Source: Chondrus crispus (taxonomy: Eukaryota; Rhodophyta; Florideophyceae; Gigartinales; Gigartinaceae). From it: DNA of 64,000 nt. The position numbers were made by a program, and so were the translations under genes. Location: contig NW_005178528.1 in the NCBI RefSeq assembly GCF_000350225.1, positions 62,001 to 126,000 on the forward strand, written 5' to 3'. Below the pieces are notes generated by a model. It was given only the letters and a program-made list of their open reading frames with translations, was not told where the DNA came from and did not search any database. This document shows, one piece after another, positions 41,372 through 52,094 of the stretch. The first letter of the stretch is position 1. Every line of letters begins with the position of its first letter.

Positions 41372-44190
41372 TTGGCGCCAAAGAGCGTGGCTGAACGGAA
41401 ATGGAAAGCGCGCCCGCGCGTAATTGCAAACTGGATAGACATGCCTCAGTCTCGCGACGCATTGCGTCGCAAACCTGCACCACACTGTGCCAAAGCGCTG
41501 CAATTCGTCATGCCCCAATCTATGCGCTTGATCAAGCCGCGCAAGCAAAGCAAAGAGCAAAGAGAGACGGGGAAGGAAAGAACAAGCGTTCCGAAGCCGT
41601 GGATCTGCTTGAGAGAGATGTGAAGGTGGCAGAGGTTGTCCAGCAGTCTGGCATTTCTCGTGGGACAGTAGATCACATTAAGTATGCGCTCATGATTGAT
41701 AAAGCAATGCTTCAACAACTGCTGAGTCCTTCGAGAAATCGCGCCGGACGCCGGTCTGTGATTCGGGCGGAGGAGACTGAACTTGTCAAAGATCGAATTC
41801 GATACGCAGCAAGACGTGGATTTGCACTACAGTTGGATGCAGTCCGAAAAGTGATGGCCGACATCGCAAGGGATGAGAGAGATAGGTTTCGAATTGATAG
41901 CACGCTACCGTCTGCGGCAGCCGTGCGGACCTAAAGTGTACACTATAGGGACATCACGTTTCGTAAGGCAGAGAATAACGAGTTTGCCAAGCTGCAAGCA
42001 GAAAACTTTGCCCACGTCAACACTTTTGCTCCTGCCCTGAAGCAAGTCGGTACAGAGCATCCCGAGATCTTTCAAAGCTCTGACTTGGTGTGGAATATGG
42101 ACGAAACCGCAGTGTCAGAAGAGTTTGGCCAGCCTGTGAAAGTGTTTGGTGCGGCAGACACAGAGCATGGTAGGTTTATGGCAGCGCCTGCGTCCGGCTC
42201 CGGTAAATATATTACAGCTGTCGTGGCAGTTTCCGCGTCTGGCCGGAAACCCCCTCCCTTTTTTATCGTTGCTGGGAAAAATATTATGTCAGGGTGGAAT
42301 AAGTCTCAACACATGGAGGAGCTCAGGTTCACTGAAGGACTGTAATGGTTTCTGAGTGAGCAATGGTTTCCAAAAGATGGAATCATAATGACTTCGAAAA
42401 ATGGGAGTATGGAGAAGCGTGTAGTACAATTGTGCGGAGGCGACGGCGCCACCGCTGCCGCCCCGGCGTACAGTGATCTCGGGTGTAAGCGCCAGCACAA
42501 CCGTAAGGAGTTTCATATACAGCTGGTGGCCGGTGCGGAGAACAGTAATACTCCACCGGCTACACGTGTGTAATCCGTACGGTTATAAGTAGTAATTAGT
42601 AGTTAATGGCACAAATGTATTAATTGTGTACAGTAGGTGGTATACAGTAAGAAACAGCTACTGTAGCGGGACAGGTGTCCTGGCGTCGCACTTAGGGGTT
42701 AAGACCGGGGCACCTGCCCGTCCCAGTAAAGAGGAGGAAGACTCACCTCCCTTCCCTTTACGGCTAAGTGCTAACACCGTTCCGGTTTTCCTTTAGCTCG
42801 GGCTTCTAACCCGTGACCGGCCGTCCCGTTATAACACCACCGACCGGCTGCGCGTCACCGGCCACGTGAGCCTTTCCTCTTTTCGAGACCTTCCGTACGG
42901 TTTTTATCCGCGCGTGGGTAACCCAGCGTCGCGCGCTTCCTCACCTCTAACCCCCCTCGTTCCGAGTGGTCGGGACGAAGGTAGTTATACCACAAAGCGT
43001 TTGATTGCATTTGTCATAGAGCACATCAACAGGTTCGTTCGTCTGTGGGTCTCGAAAGATAACATTACTTGCTAACACTCGACGGTCACTCATCAAGGGA
43101 AGGATGGGAGTGGCCTCCATTATGCAAAACTGTTAAATGCTGTGTTGTGCAAGCTCCGTCATGCACAAGTCACTTTCTACAGCCCTGTGACCAGGTAGTA
43201 AACAAGCGCTTTAAAGAGGGTATGAGAAGGGGCCGAGATGAGTTACTTAAAGGCTCTTTGCAGGACACACGCACTGTACGAGTAAATCTACTGGTGGGTA
43301 TGATGGGATACAGTAACATCTCTCCCTCAGATATCATGGAAAGCTTTAAGATAACCGGCCTACGGCCGATGAATTTCGGGTTCCTAGACAAAGTATGGCG
43401 GTCGAAGGGCCATGAGCATGAGCTCGAGGTTCAGAACAGGTTCAGAAAGAATTCAGTGAATGGATCCATTAAGGCTTCGAAGCCTTCCATATGTAATGAG
43501 GCGTCAGTCTGATACTGCATCTTACGGGAAATTCTTGATATTGTTAGACGAGAGCCATCCGCGGCCAAAGCCATACAATTGATGACCATTGTACTAAAGC
43601 AGAACGAAACTGTGAACTCTATTATAATGGAGGCTGGACAGCCATCGCGCAAGCGTGTCTACAGTAGGTGCTGCGGTGGTTGTTCTGGGAGTAATGGAGA
43701 TAAAAGTGTGGCGCTACAGTCTGGCACGCCCGCAGTATACCTCACCATCGGGGACATAATAGAGAAGCGTAAGAAAAAGGAAGCAGAAGAAGAATGGGAA
43801 AAAACGCGGAGACAGCAGGGACGCGTGGCACGGGAATTGGCTCGTAGAAGACAGCAGGAGGATCGGGAAGGGAAAGCCGCTCAAAAGCCGGCAGCTCAGC
43901 TAAAACTCCGAACTCATAAGGCTTTTGCTCATGCAAAGACAGCCGGGAGGAAAGCTGGCAGAAAGACAAAGATTATGCTGAAAACCTTGCACAAACAATT
44001 GGCCACACGAGACATGGAACGGTTCTCAAATCAGAGCTCTTGCGCTCAAAGAATAGCGCGAAAAAGGGAGGGAAGCACGTTGCGTCGGGAGCGTAAGGGC
44101 ATGAAAATGATCCTGAGCTCGCTGCATCGTTCAAGCGCCAGTGATTGTGATGCTTTTGTCGCCCTCTTGTCTTTGTCTGAGGAAAATTAA
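41372..44190 (+). pseudogene. Pogo-like DDE_1 transposase, interrupted by a solo LTR
   Basis: Pieces in order: a basic HTH region (DLLERDVKVAEVVQQSGIS, within 41401-41934); a stop codon after AAAVRT; the first catalytic Asp in WNMDETAVSEE (42085-42345), a TAA, then TSKNGSMEK before the LTR; after the LTR, AFVIEHINRFVRLWV, the second Asp in LTLDGHSSR, and CTSHFLQPCDQVVNKRF with the third (43069-43512); and finally a basic coiled tail (43579-44190). Spacing and motifs match the transposase at 9022-10804. At least three stops or frame changes besides the LTR insertion make it inactive, although the perfect TIRs suggest that mobilisation in trans was recent. Confidence 0.8.
42420..42994 (+). mobile_element. 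Solo LTR (575 bp) nested in the pogo-like transposase
   Basis: Starts TGTAGTACAAT and ends TTATACCACA, with the 5 bp duplication AAGCG at 42415-42419 and 42995-42999. It is related in style to the hairpin LTR family (similar terminal sequences) but diverged in the body. The insertion postdates the transposon. Confidence 0.9.
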
Positions 44191-44444
44191 ATTTACCAAA
44201 TTGAGCCTTTTTGCGATCTGTGCGAATCGACGCGCCAAAGGCGCAATGGCTGATCTCGTGACGGCTAGTGGTCAATGGCGATTGGCAAGTTGACTGGCTG
44301 CTGGCGACGGCCATTGGCCACACACAGCAGTCGTTTGAAGGGAATTTGTCCCCGAGAAGTTCTTTCTCCGGTTACTTTATGAAACTTGTTACCAAATTAA
44401 GCCTTTCTGGAGGGTAAGCTGACCTTTTCTTTTGATTTTTTCTC

Positions 44445-44785
44445 GTGCTCCGACGCGCCCATTGCGTTAAGCAAGCCCCACCTCGCCAAGGTCACAACCT
44501 CGACATTCCTTCCCTTCCTTTTCGCCAACCAGTCCAGAAGAACCTCCAAAGTACTTGTCCCGATACTCAGCTTCTGGACGACTCGTTCTCGACTGAAGGT
44601 CAGCTCCTTGCCCTGGGCCACGACGAGGGCCTCACTGGACTTCCATTTCCTCCCGAGCCACGCCATGGCCTCGCCCGCGAGCTTCCCCTCACCCTCCACG
44701 AGCCGCAGGCCAACCATCACGCGAGAGAGTGCACGACCCCCGATCTCCAGCCTGCCGGCTCTCTTTAGGTTCGAGGAGGTCGCAC
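44445..44785 (-). CDS. Unidentified ORF, possible gene fragment
   Basis: The open minus frame, ending at 44397, reads through LSRVMVGLRLVEGEGKL, AWLGRKWKSSEALVV and EVLLDWLAKRKGRNVEVVTL without stops and is protein-like. The Lys-rich end lies in the repeat next to the pogo-like element. No family recognised; there may be a link to the tandem-repeat ORF upstream, which runs the other way. Confidence 0.25.
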
Positions 44786-44830
44786 GCTGACTCGCGGAGG
44801 AAGTGACCCGTCGTTAGTGGAATCTCAAAG

Positions 44831-45079
44831 GTGGGGAAGCAACCGTGCGCGGGAGTGATGGCGCAGAAGCGGAGCGGTGATGCGATGCGCGAGGTCAACC
44901 AGCGGAGCGGTGATACTATGCGCGAGGTTAACCGGCGGAGCGGTGATGCAATGCGCGAGGTCAACCGGCGGAGCGGTGATGCGATGCGCGATGTCAACCG
45001 GCGGAGCGGTGAAGCGGTGCGCGACGTCGAGCGGCGGAGCAGTGAAGCGGTGCGCGAGATCGAGCGAAGGCTGGAGTGA
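44831..45079 (+). CDS. Short ORF made of 10-residue repeats
   Basis: 82 codons, of which about 65 are six to seven copies of R-S-G-D-A-M-R-[ED]-V-[NE], encoded by the 30 bp tandem repeat. The period of ten residues is exact and in frame, so the array expands without frame damage. Charged residues alternate in a helix-forming pattern (R...E/D...R). A coiled-coil or phage-tail-like motif could look similar. Probably a minisatellite inside a small or broken gene. Confidence 0.35.
   Translation: MGKQPCAGVMAQKRSGDAMREVNQRSGDTMREVNRRSGDAMREVNRRSGDAMRDVNRRSGEAVRDVERRSSEAVREIERRLE
44868..45070 (+). repeat. 30 bp minisatellite, about 7 units
   Basis: Unit CGGAGCGGTGATGCGATGCG followed by CGAGGTCAACC, with a few substitutions; later units drift (AGCGGTGAAGCGGTGCGCGA). 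No spacers between units. Confidence 0.85.
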
Positions 45080-45481
45080 GCGAGTTTATGGCGAGGACTG
45101 GCTGTGGGCGCACACAGGTGGTGACTACCGGAAGCTGTTGGTCAGCGCTGGATTGGGAGGTCCGAAAGGGTGCGGCGAGAGAAGGGGAATAACTCAACAA
45201 GCGAGCGCTCTTACCCTAGGCAAATCCGGAAGGCCGCTTTGCCAGGACAATGGATCGGAAGTCGAGCGGCGACGGCGCGGAGTCAGATCATATAGGGTTG
45301 GTGCCGACGGCGGATCAGCCGGCGCCGCGTGCCCCAATTTTACGGCCAACAGGGGATGTGTGAGAATATAGAAATTGAAGTATATTTGTTTAGCCCTAAT
45401 CTGGGAAAAAAGGAAAATTATCGGTGCGACGCGCGGCGGGAAATCCGGTGACATAAAAGTCCGAGGGCGGTAACGGTCTGG
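45080..45481. other. No gene recognised
   Basis: GC-rich spacer following the minisatellite, then AT-rich sequence up to the MITE. Nothing else seen. Confidence 0.4.
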
Positions 45482-45816
45482 TAACTATTTTGGCAAATGT
45501 AAACTATTTTGGCAACGCCTGCTTCCCCTTTTTGCCGCACTTTTCCGAAACTGAGTCACCCAGATCCGCCCCCGCCACTTGCTAACCTTGGTAGCTCTGT
45601 GACTGATTACAACCTGCCCGCCTTTTCTGTTTTTACCGCCATTCGAAAGCCCATTACTTTCGCTTGTCCGCCAAAATCCAGGCTGTGCCATGCCATTACA
45701 ACGTAATATGCTTTTCCATATGGATCGATAGCCGCCCATTCTCCCCATTCCGTAAAAGTGCGGCAAAAAGGGAATCAGTGCGTTGCCAAAATAGTTTATG
45801 TTTGCCAAAATAGTTA
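45482..45816. mobile_element. MITE (335 bp) with long TIRs
   Basis: TIRs of about 60 bp start TAACTATTTTGGCAAA and carry a doubled AACTATTTTGGCAA box and a CCTTTTTGCCGCACTTTT segment on both sides. The flanking octamer is ACGGTCTG (45473-45480) on the left and ACGGACTG (45817-45824) on the right, one mismatch, consistent with an old 8 bp target duplication. No coding capacity. Confidence 0.75.
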
Positions 45817-46493
45817 ACGGACTGTTAGAATAAAGATTTTTTAGGGCCACGGCCATTATTTGAGGTTGCCAAATTAGTTTCCATGCGATTCAGACCTGTA
45901 AAAGGGGTTTATTTAAGCGACTTCATTCCCTTGAAAGAACACATGATGTGATTTCATTACCGTTCTAAAGCAATATGCGCGCTTTATTTGTTCATTGAGC
46001 TTTAAAAAATCAAAATCGGTGAAGGACTTGGTAAGATTCGGATTCTTCACCAGACATGCTAAGAAAGCGATCACTTGCCACATTTTATCATGAACTGTTA
46101 TCGATAACAGTTCATCGGGATCCCGATCGACCTTCGGGGGTTACTTGCTACCCTCTTACAGCGCCTGCAAAAAGTCGCGAGACTCTCCGTCCGAAGTATC
46201 CCCGTCCCCCTCACGCTCGCGACTCCTTTCCCCCTCTGCCGCGCGCGACAAGCGCGGCTACTACTAACCTCATCGTTTCCGTTCTCCCACACTTAGATGA
46301 ACGGCTACCGTACGTAGCTACAGTTTACTGAACCGTATGAGTATGCAAAAGGACAAACCAAGCAGGCTGAGGATGCACATGTAAAGCATTGCAGCAATGA
46401 CTGACCTCGATATGCTCCCTCCTGTGGCTCTTTGCAACAAATGCACAAGCTAAGTCACCTGTCGCCTCGACCTGCGCCATTGGAGTCGCAATC
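45817..46493. other. No gene recognised
   Basis: Holds a short perfect palindrome near 46090-46112 (AACTGTTATCGATAACAGTT). Otherwise only short frames. Confidence 0.4.
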
Positions 46494-46985
46494 TTGCGAC
46501 TCACCACCACGTGTGTGACTTTCGACGAGCAAGTGTACGCGCATTATTGTACAATGGGTCTCAGGACTGTAAACTCTTGTCTCGTGAAAATCGCAAAACC
46601 AGTGACTGAAACTACTGTGGAAAGTTTGCAAGTTACACATAAAAATGATGAAGTTCGCGACGAGTCGTCACTCACGGAGTCCAACGCCTTTGTGTTGTGT
46701 GGATCACAGAAATGTTTCAGCCTTGTTCGTCTGTCATTTGACCAAACCATTTCCCTGGGCTTGGCTCTTGCTCGTGGAAGCAATGAGAACCATTTTCAGT
46801 ATCTCTCCTCGCGACTACACTGCTCTCATTCCCAACGAGTTCGCCTTGTAAATTCAAGAGAGCGACGTCCCCAGGGCACCAAGAATTTATTATATGGTGT
46901 ATGGCACTTGGTTCCAGACGCGTTCGTACTGATATATAACATAGGCCCCGAGTGCGTTTCGGATAGTCCTCGAAATTGGACTTGA
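46494..46985 (+). CDS. Unidentified ORF (163 codons)
   Basis: Longest frame in this stretch. Segments such as CLVKIAKPVTETTVESLQV and YGVWHLVPDAFVLIYNIGPECV are protein-like, but minus-strand frames of similar length overlap it and no domain is visible. Real coding status is uncertain. Confidence 0.2.
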   Translation: MRLTTTCVTFDEQVYAHYCTMGLRTVNSCLVKIAKPVTETTVESLQVTHKNDEVRDESSLTESNAFVLCGSQKCFSLVRLSFDQTISLGLALARGSNENHFQYLSSRLHCSHSQRVRLVNSRERRPQGTKNLLYGVWHLVPDAFVLIYNIGPECVSDSPRNWT

Positions 46986-47450
46986 AGAAATTGCTTTTTG
47001 TTGCCAATTCCATACCGATTTGGATATAAGCGGCTAATAGCAAGAAAACGTTTCACGTCTAGGGCCGGCCAGCAGCAGCTATCTTTATGTAGAAGAACGA
47101 AAGGTAATCTGTCTCGTGAACTTGTGCGTTGTCCTGAGAAAATGGAGAGAACATAGCTCATCAGAACTCTAGGTTGCCATCTGAGCTCGTTGCCCTCAGA
47201 TCAGATCAAAATGTTCCCCTCATGTAGTTTTGCTGCCCATCCTCTAGCTCCGTAACACATGCTAGAAAAACATATGTACAGTGCGCGAAACTGTAATAAA
47301 TACACTCATCGACAGGAACATAAAAGACATTTCTTCTAATCTTTGCAGGCGAAATGCATTCCCACAGAAGCCGAGAAACAGTGTACAATTGCCCGTAGAG
47401 GCTAGAAGACCGTCAGCGCTACAGTGGATAAGTTACCTCTATAAAACCTC
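46986..47450. other. No gene recognised
   Basis: Short frames on both strands, nothing assignable. It leads into the Tc1/mariner-like element. Confidence 0.4.
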
Positions 47451-47611
47451 GCGAAATAGGCATAAATACGCGAAATTCCATGTAGTACAGTACCTTTGTC
47501 GCGCCAAAGCATAAAGGTAACGCCTTAAAACAAAATATAAACGATTTCAGTAGACGGTCTGCAGTTCCCTTCTAAATTTCAACTGCCTCACTAGCTCGAA
47601 CAAGGCGCGCA

Positions 47612-48615
47612 ATGCCTCGAGGACATGCCATCGCCGAACTGGAGAGGGGTCAAATCCTTGCTCTTCACAGCAAATGTGTATCTTTTAGAAGGATTTCCGA
47701 GATGGTCAATCGCTCCGTGGGGGCCGTTGAAGGGGTTTTGCGTCAAGTTTTTAAGCGAAAAGCGCCTAAAAAGTGGAAAGGGAATCAAAAAGTCTCAGAC
47801 ACGCAAAAGCAAGCTATGGTTCGTATGGCTCTACAGGGGGAAGATAAGGCCAGGACCATTAAAGCTGAGCTGGAACTCCCTATTGGAGACAGACGCGTTC
47901 AGCAAATCCTAAGCGCGGTACCGTATCTAAAATATAAGAAGATGATAACGGCACCACAAATTACTGCTACGAATACAGAAAATGGGGTCAAGTGTTGTCG
48001 CAAATATATCAGAAAAGGAGAAGGCTTTTGTATCAGTGTCATTTTTAGTGATGCAAAAAGTTTAACGGAGATGGACCAGACGGTCTGGCATCGTATTGGC
48101 ATGACTTAAGGACCAAGGAGCGCATATTTTCTAAGCGGCAGATGGGGGGCTTTTCGGTCATGATATGGGGGGCTATTAGTCTATATGGAGTGTCACCGTT
48201 AATATTTATGGATGGCCGTCAGGATTCTACTAAGTACAGTGAGGTGCTGAGGGATGGACTACTACCGTTTGATGCTGAAGTGTTGGGAGAGGGGCAGAAT
48301 TGGAGCTTTCAACAAGATAATGCTCCAATTCATACCTCTAATTTGACCATGCAGTGGCTCGCCGAACGCTCTATTACTACGCTTCCGTAGCCGGCTAAGT
48401 CTCCCGACATCAACGTTATAGAAAACGTCTGGGGTGTCATGGCTAGGACTGTCTACGCGCGCGGTAAGCATTGCGATAACATTGAGGACTTGAAGGTAGC
48501 CATCGAAGAGGCGTGCGCTACAGTAGGGTCCGACCTTTTACTCAGGCTTTACAAGAGCCTCCCATGTCGCATGCATGCAGTGATGGATGGTGGCGGCGGT
48601 GCTACAAAGTATTAA
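47612..48615 (+). pseudogene. Tc1/mariner-type (DD34E) transposase, broken
   Basis: The first ORF (47612-48109) has an HTH region (CVSFRRISEMVNRSVGAVEGVLR) and a second basic HTH, then VIFSDAKS with the first Asp. The next frame (48142-48390) has FSVMIWGAISLYG and WSFQQDNAPIHTS with the second Asp. After a TAG (where Trp is usual in the family) come PAKSPDINVIENVWGVMAR with the DD34E Glu and a closing RLYKSLPCRMHAVM. One frameshift near 48109 and the TAG inactivate it. Family assignment is firm from the SPDxNxIENxW box. Confidence 0.85.
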
Positions 48616-48637
48616 AGGCTCTTTTATGTTCTGTATC

Positions 48638-49320
48638 TGTAGCATTACTGCCGGCTACTGTACTATACATTAGATTTAGAATTACATCTAACGCTGTAAG
48701 GTACGGACCTTACAGCGTGCGCGCGCGCCTACCTTACATCGCACGCGCACCAATACGGGTACCTCACGTGTAGCACACGAGTGCTGTCAGCCCCGAAGGC
48801 TGACAGCGTCACAGTGCGGGTCGGCCCGCACTGTCTACAGTAAGCCGACTACAGTACAGTCCGTACTGTACGATAGACGGTTAATTAACTTGTACAATAA
48901 ATACAGGGAGCGACCGCCGGCGGAGGGGACCGAAGGGAAGCAACCCTTCACCGACGGTCGACCACGCAGCTTATTCTACCTCTCGCATCCGCGTTCCGCG
49001 AGCGTTAGTTACCACAGCGCGGGTGGTGGACGCGCGCGACCGCCGGCGAGCTAGGATGCGCCTCCGCCCGTCAGTACCGGATCGTCAATCGGTACTGCTC
49101 CGGGGCGTGGAGGCGTCGATCCGCTCGCCTACGCGCGCGTCCCTGCCGACACCGCTCTACCACTGGTACAGCGGTGTCGGCGGGGACGCGCGGGTGGCAC
49201 CCGCTACCGGCCCGTGCCAGGTGGCGTTAGTTAGTTAAGACCCTCGGTACCGCCGATCCAGGGTCTCTCGCCGAACAAGCCGCGAACACCCCTCCTCCGT
49301 GTGGGGGTGTTTATGCGACA
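48638..49320 (+). mobile_element. Solo LTR (683 bp), hairpin-rich family
   Basis: TGTAGCATTAC...TTATGCGACA with the target duplication GTATC at 48633-48637 and 49321-49325. Three perfect hairpins (48692-48717, 48784-48806, 48813-48832), a TATA-like ACAATAAATA near 48892 and a GGAGCGACCGCCGG block. Same family as 7312-7974 and 50085-50727. Confidence 0.9.
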
Positions 49321-49384
49321 GTATCATATGGAATTTCGTGTATTTATAACAATTTCGCCTTTTTTCAAGATAGTTTGATTTTGT

Positions 49385-51240
49385 CACGCCAAGTGTACAA
49401 ATGATGCACACGGATGGATAATCGCCGTCAGCCAGTTAGGGTTATTTCGTTCTCGCCGTCGCCTTACAGCGACGGCGCCCAGTACTGTATTGATATGGTT
49501 AACGTAGTACATAATACCCTCTATGCTCCTGGGTCTACATACTCGAGAGGCAAGAGGACGAGGAAGTAAACACAAACGTTTGGTTCTTCACCGGCGCGTG
49601 CGGCGTTCGGCCTCGATTGCTATTCCTCCCTCTCCTGTATCTACGCGCGACTTCCTTACACCTCCGTGTGAGCATCCTCGCACGGACTGGGTCCTGTGTA
49701 CTCATACGTGACCTCGCGTTGCGCGATTACGGCGACAATCCGGATTTCGTGATCCCGGGCGCGATACGGGATGAGCTCTGCGACTAGATCGCAGCGCGTG
49801 CTCAAGCATGAGCAACTAGTTCGGCGCGCCACAAACTTTCAGACCAACATTCCTCAAGCAGAAGAAATTCGCAAGGTGTGCATTCAAGTTCTGAACGACA
49901 ATCCGCCGGATGCAACTTCTGATTCGGATTTTCTTGTCGATTCGGTAGTTTCATCAATGCCAGCGATAAACTCCATTCTTGCCAACCAATTCGTCAAATC
50001 CCCAATGTACCCAGTTGCGCCGGTGAGAGATGTAGCCAATTTTTATGGAGTTCTAAGAATGCCACCGGACCTTCTTGTACATATTGTAGCATAAACACCC
50101 CCCTGACGTGGAGGGGTGTATGCTTTAGCTCGACTGAGACCCTGGAGGGGGGCGAGAAGACGGGGAGAACACACAGCCAACGAGACAGGGAAGCGCACCC
50201 TGGTAGCGTGGCAGAGCGGGACGGTCGGGGACGAGCGTACGCGCGGGCCGATCTACGCCTCGACGCCCCCGAGCAGCACTGAGTAACGTACCAGCGCTGA
50301 CGGGCGGAGGCGGAACTAGGCTCGCTCGCGTACGCGTGTGTCTCCTACCCGCTTCGTCTCGTATAACGCGCGCGAAGGCGGCGGATCGCCGAAGGCGGCG
50401 GATCGCGCGTGTTAGTTAAGCTGGAAGACGGACTTAGGCGGTAGGTCGTGGACAAGTCCGTGCTTGTCCCCGTTCGCCGCCGCCGGTCCGCTCCGATATT
50501 TAATGTACAATTAGTCTATCGTAACTTAGTACAGTACGTACTGTACTATGCGGCAATACTACAGTCGACCCTGTCAGCCGAAGGGGCTGACTGTATACGT
50601 GTCGTACACGTATAGTACACGTGGGGGCGCGTGCCCCCGTACACGCGTGGTACCGGCTGCCTGTAAGGTTCGTGCCTTACAGAACCGGATCCAATTTCTA
50701 ATCTAATTCTTTTGTAGTTATACTACACATCTCCGTGATGAGTTTAAGCTAATTAAGGCCCTCCAACTTCTTGCGTGGCTCTTTCGTACCGTATACGAGA
50801 TGCCCGCGGATGATATAAACAGCGTACTCTACATTATTGCTCCGCTCCGCGCTGCACCGCTTGCTGACATGCTGGAAAGGCTAAAGTCTGCCTCTTCCGA
50901 TGATGACGACTCGCAGGGGGCAATCTTGTTAAGGCGCATGTACGCCCTGCGCGTGGCACTCGATCTGAGGATGACGACTCGTCGAGTGGTGATATCAAGA
51001 CCGTTCAAGAAGTGCCTACCCCGGTCCTACGACGCCGGACGTCAGCCGTCAGTCCTCAGGACTCTGCTCGGACGGTGCAAGCAATCGACGGTGCATTTAA
51101 GGTGTCGTGCACTACAGCCACGTGTGGTGGCTGTAGGCAGAGCGACGCGCGTTCGGACGCGTAAGGGGATGACGGAAGACCACCAGGTGGATGACCGGAA
51201 CCGGGATCCGGGCGCGGCTTGCGCGGTAGAGAAGTAGAAC
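49385..51240 (+). mobile_element. Broken LTR-retroelement 5' part (leader and gag-like ORFs) with an inserted LTR
   Basis: Fossil. The sequence from about 49385 reads like an LTR end or leader, leading to a gag-like ORF at 49771-50094 that runs up to the LTR at 50085-50727; another ORF (50800-51237, Asp/Ser-rich then basic) lies beyond it. No pol was found. The element is broken, at least by the LTR insertion and by loss of its 3' part. Gag identity is inferred from the leader context and helical composition only. Confidence 0.4.
50085..50727 (-). mobile_element. Solo LTR (643 bp), hairpin-rich family, inverted
   Basis: TGTAGCATAAAC...TATACTACA. Flanks CATAT (50080-50084) and CATCT (50728-50732) match at four of five bases, a slightly decayed target duplication. 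Read leftward it has the family order: a hairpin (50661-50682), the CTGTCAGCC stem, the GTACAGTACGTACTGTAC palindrome, ACATTAAATA and GGAGCGGACCGGCGG. Confidence 0.8.
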
Positions 51241-51689
51241 TAGAGTCAGCGATAAAGAGGAAGAATTAAAGGAAAAACAGAGCTAATGGAGTGGACAGCA
51301 CAGTAGTTAGCGCAGGGCTCGCGCGGGTGGGTCGACGCGCGCGGGGAAGGCAGTTGGGATTCTAGGGGTGTAGATGGCTCGGTCGGTATGGGCGAGCTAG
51401 TACCGAGTCGAGGCTACAAATTAGAATCCAGAAACCAAGGTAAAAGACCCGAGGCTTTGTGCCTCTTTACTTTGATTATCGGGTTGACTATATAGTCCCC
51501 GTCGCCGTAATGACGAAGCTAAATTATACTGTAAATTAGAATAACTAGAATATGACGGGTGTAGCCCCGAGGGGACCAAGTAAAATCCCCTATAGGCCCG
51601 ACAGGTTACAGAGGAACTACACGTGTCCACCGGCGAGGTCCGGCAGACAGACAGAGGAGTCCACGTGTACCCATGGTAGACGTAGTGAA
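51241..51689. other. Left flank of the TIR element, no gene recognised
   Basis: Contains an AGGCTTTGTGCCTC hairpin near 51450 and ACACGTG boxes near 51618-51670. It may be more of the broken LTR element. No target duplication of the TIR element could be matched with 60763-60775. Confidence 0.4.
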
Positions 51690-52094
51690 CACTGGTTTGG
51701 TGGTAACCAGAATTTGGGATACCAAACAGTACCAGGGGCACCCCTTCGGATTCCAGATATTTTTATATGGTTGTAAAGCTTAGAGCAGTAGTAGTGATAT
51801 GCAGAAAACAGAAGTGGACAAACCAAAATAGTTTAGAAGTTATCGTCCAACATGTACTCTCTAAATCTGGGGGATGGGGGGTTCTGTATAGGCCAAATCA
51901 AAAAAATTATCATACAATTTTACTTGGAAATTGCAGTACAATTCATGTTAAATAAAAATTTGATACCTGTTCACAATCTGCCGACAGAATTTAATCCTAA
52001 ATTCTGTCTGGACTTGCTCGAAGTTGGCGATTGTGGCCCACTTCAAGCCTCCCCGACCCACTACGATGACCCGTATCGTCACTTCCACCCCCCC
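51690..52094 (+). repeat. Left terminal inverted repeat of the 9.1 kb element
   Basis: Matches the reverse complement of 60357-60762 with only scattered changes (for example GGTTGTAAAG against GGTAGTAAAG). Weak similarity extends about 20 bases further inward. Both copies keep the same short ORF (51852-52115; 60316-60600), probably by sequence identity and not by coding. Confidence 0.9.

Larger units (their letters stand above)
40583..44414 (+). mobile_element. Pogo-like DNA transposon, perfect 26 bp TIRs, nested solo LTR
   Basis: Left TIR 40583-40608 (begins CCCTCCAGAAAGGC) and right TIR 44389-44414 are exact reverse complements. TA flanks both ends (40581-40582 and 44415-44416). The paralogous repeats at about 15600 and 30030 provide the empty site. 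The transposase reads rightward from about 41.37 to 44.19 kb and is interrupted by a 575 bp solo LTR (42420-42994). It is related to the element at 8630-13204 but a distinct family by TIR sequence. Confidence 0.9.
47451..49358 (+). mobile_element. Tc1/mariner-like DNA transposon with nested solo LTR
   Basis: Imperfect TIRs at 47451-47480 (GCGAAATAGGCATAAATACG...) and 49329-49358 (right side reads GCGAAATTGTTATAAATACAC when inverted). The transposase gene runs rightward from 47612. A 683 bp solo LTR (48638-49320) lies between the gene end and the right TIR. Flanking TA could not be pinned down because the outermost bases are diverged. Confidence 0.7.

Noticed and set aside
42360-43010. An intron in the pogo-like transposase
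   Set aside because: The interruption has TG/CA ends and a perfect AAGCG five-base duplication, so it is a solo LTR.
44868-45070. CRISPR-like array
   Set aside because: Units are contiguous 30 bp repeats without spacers and encode an in-frame peptide repeat: a minisatellite.
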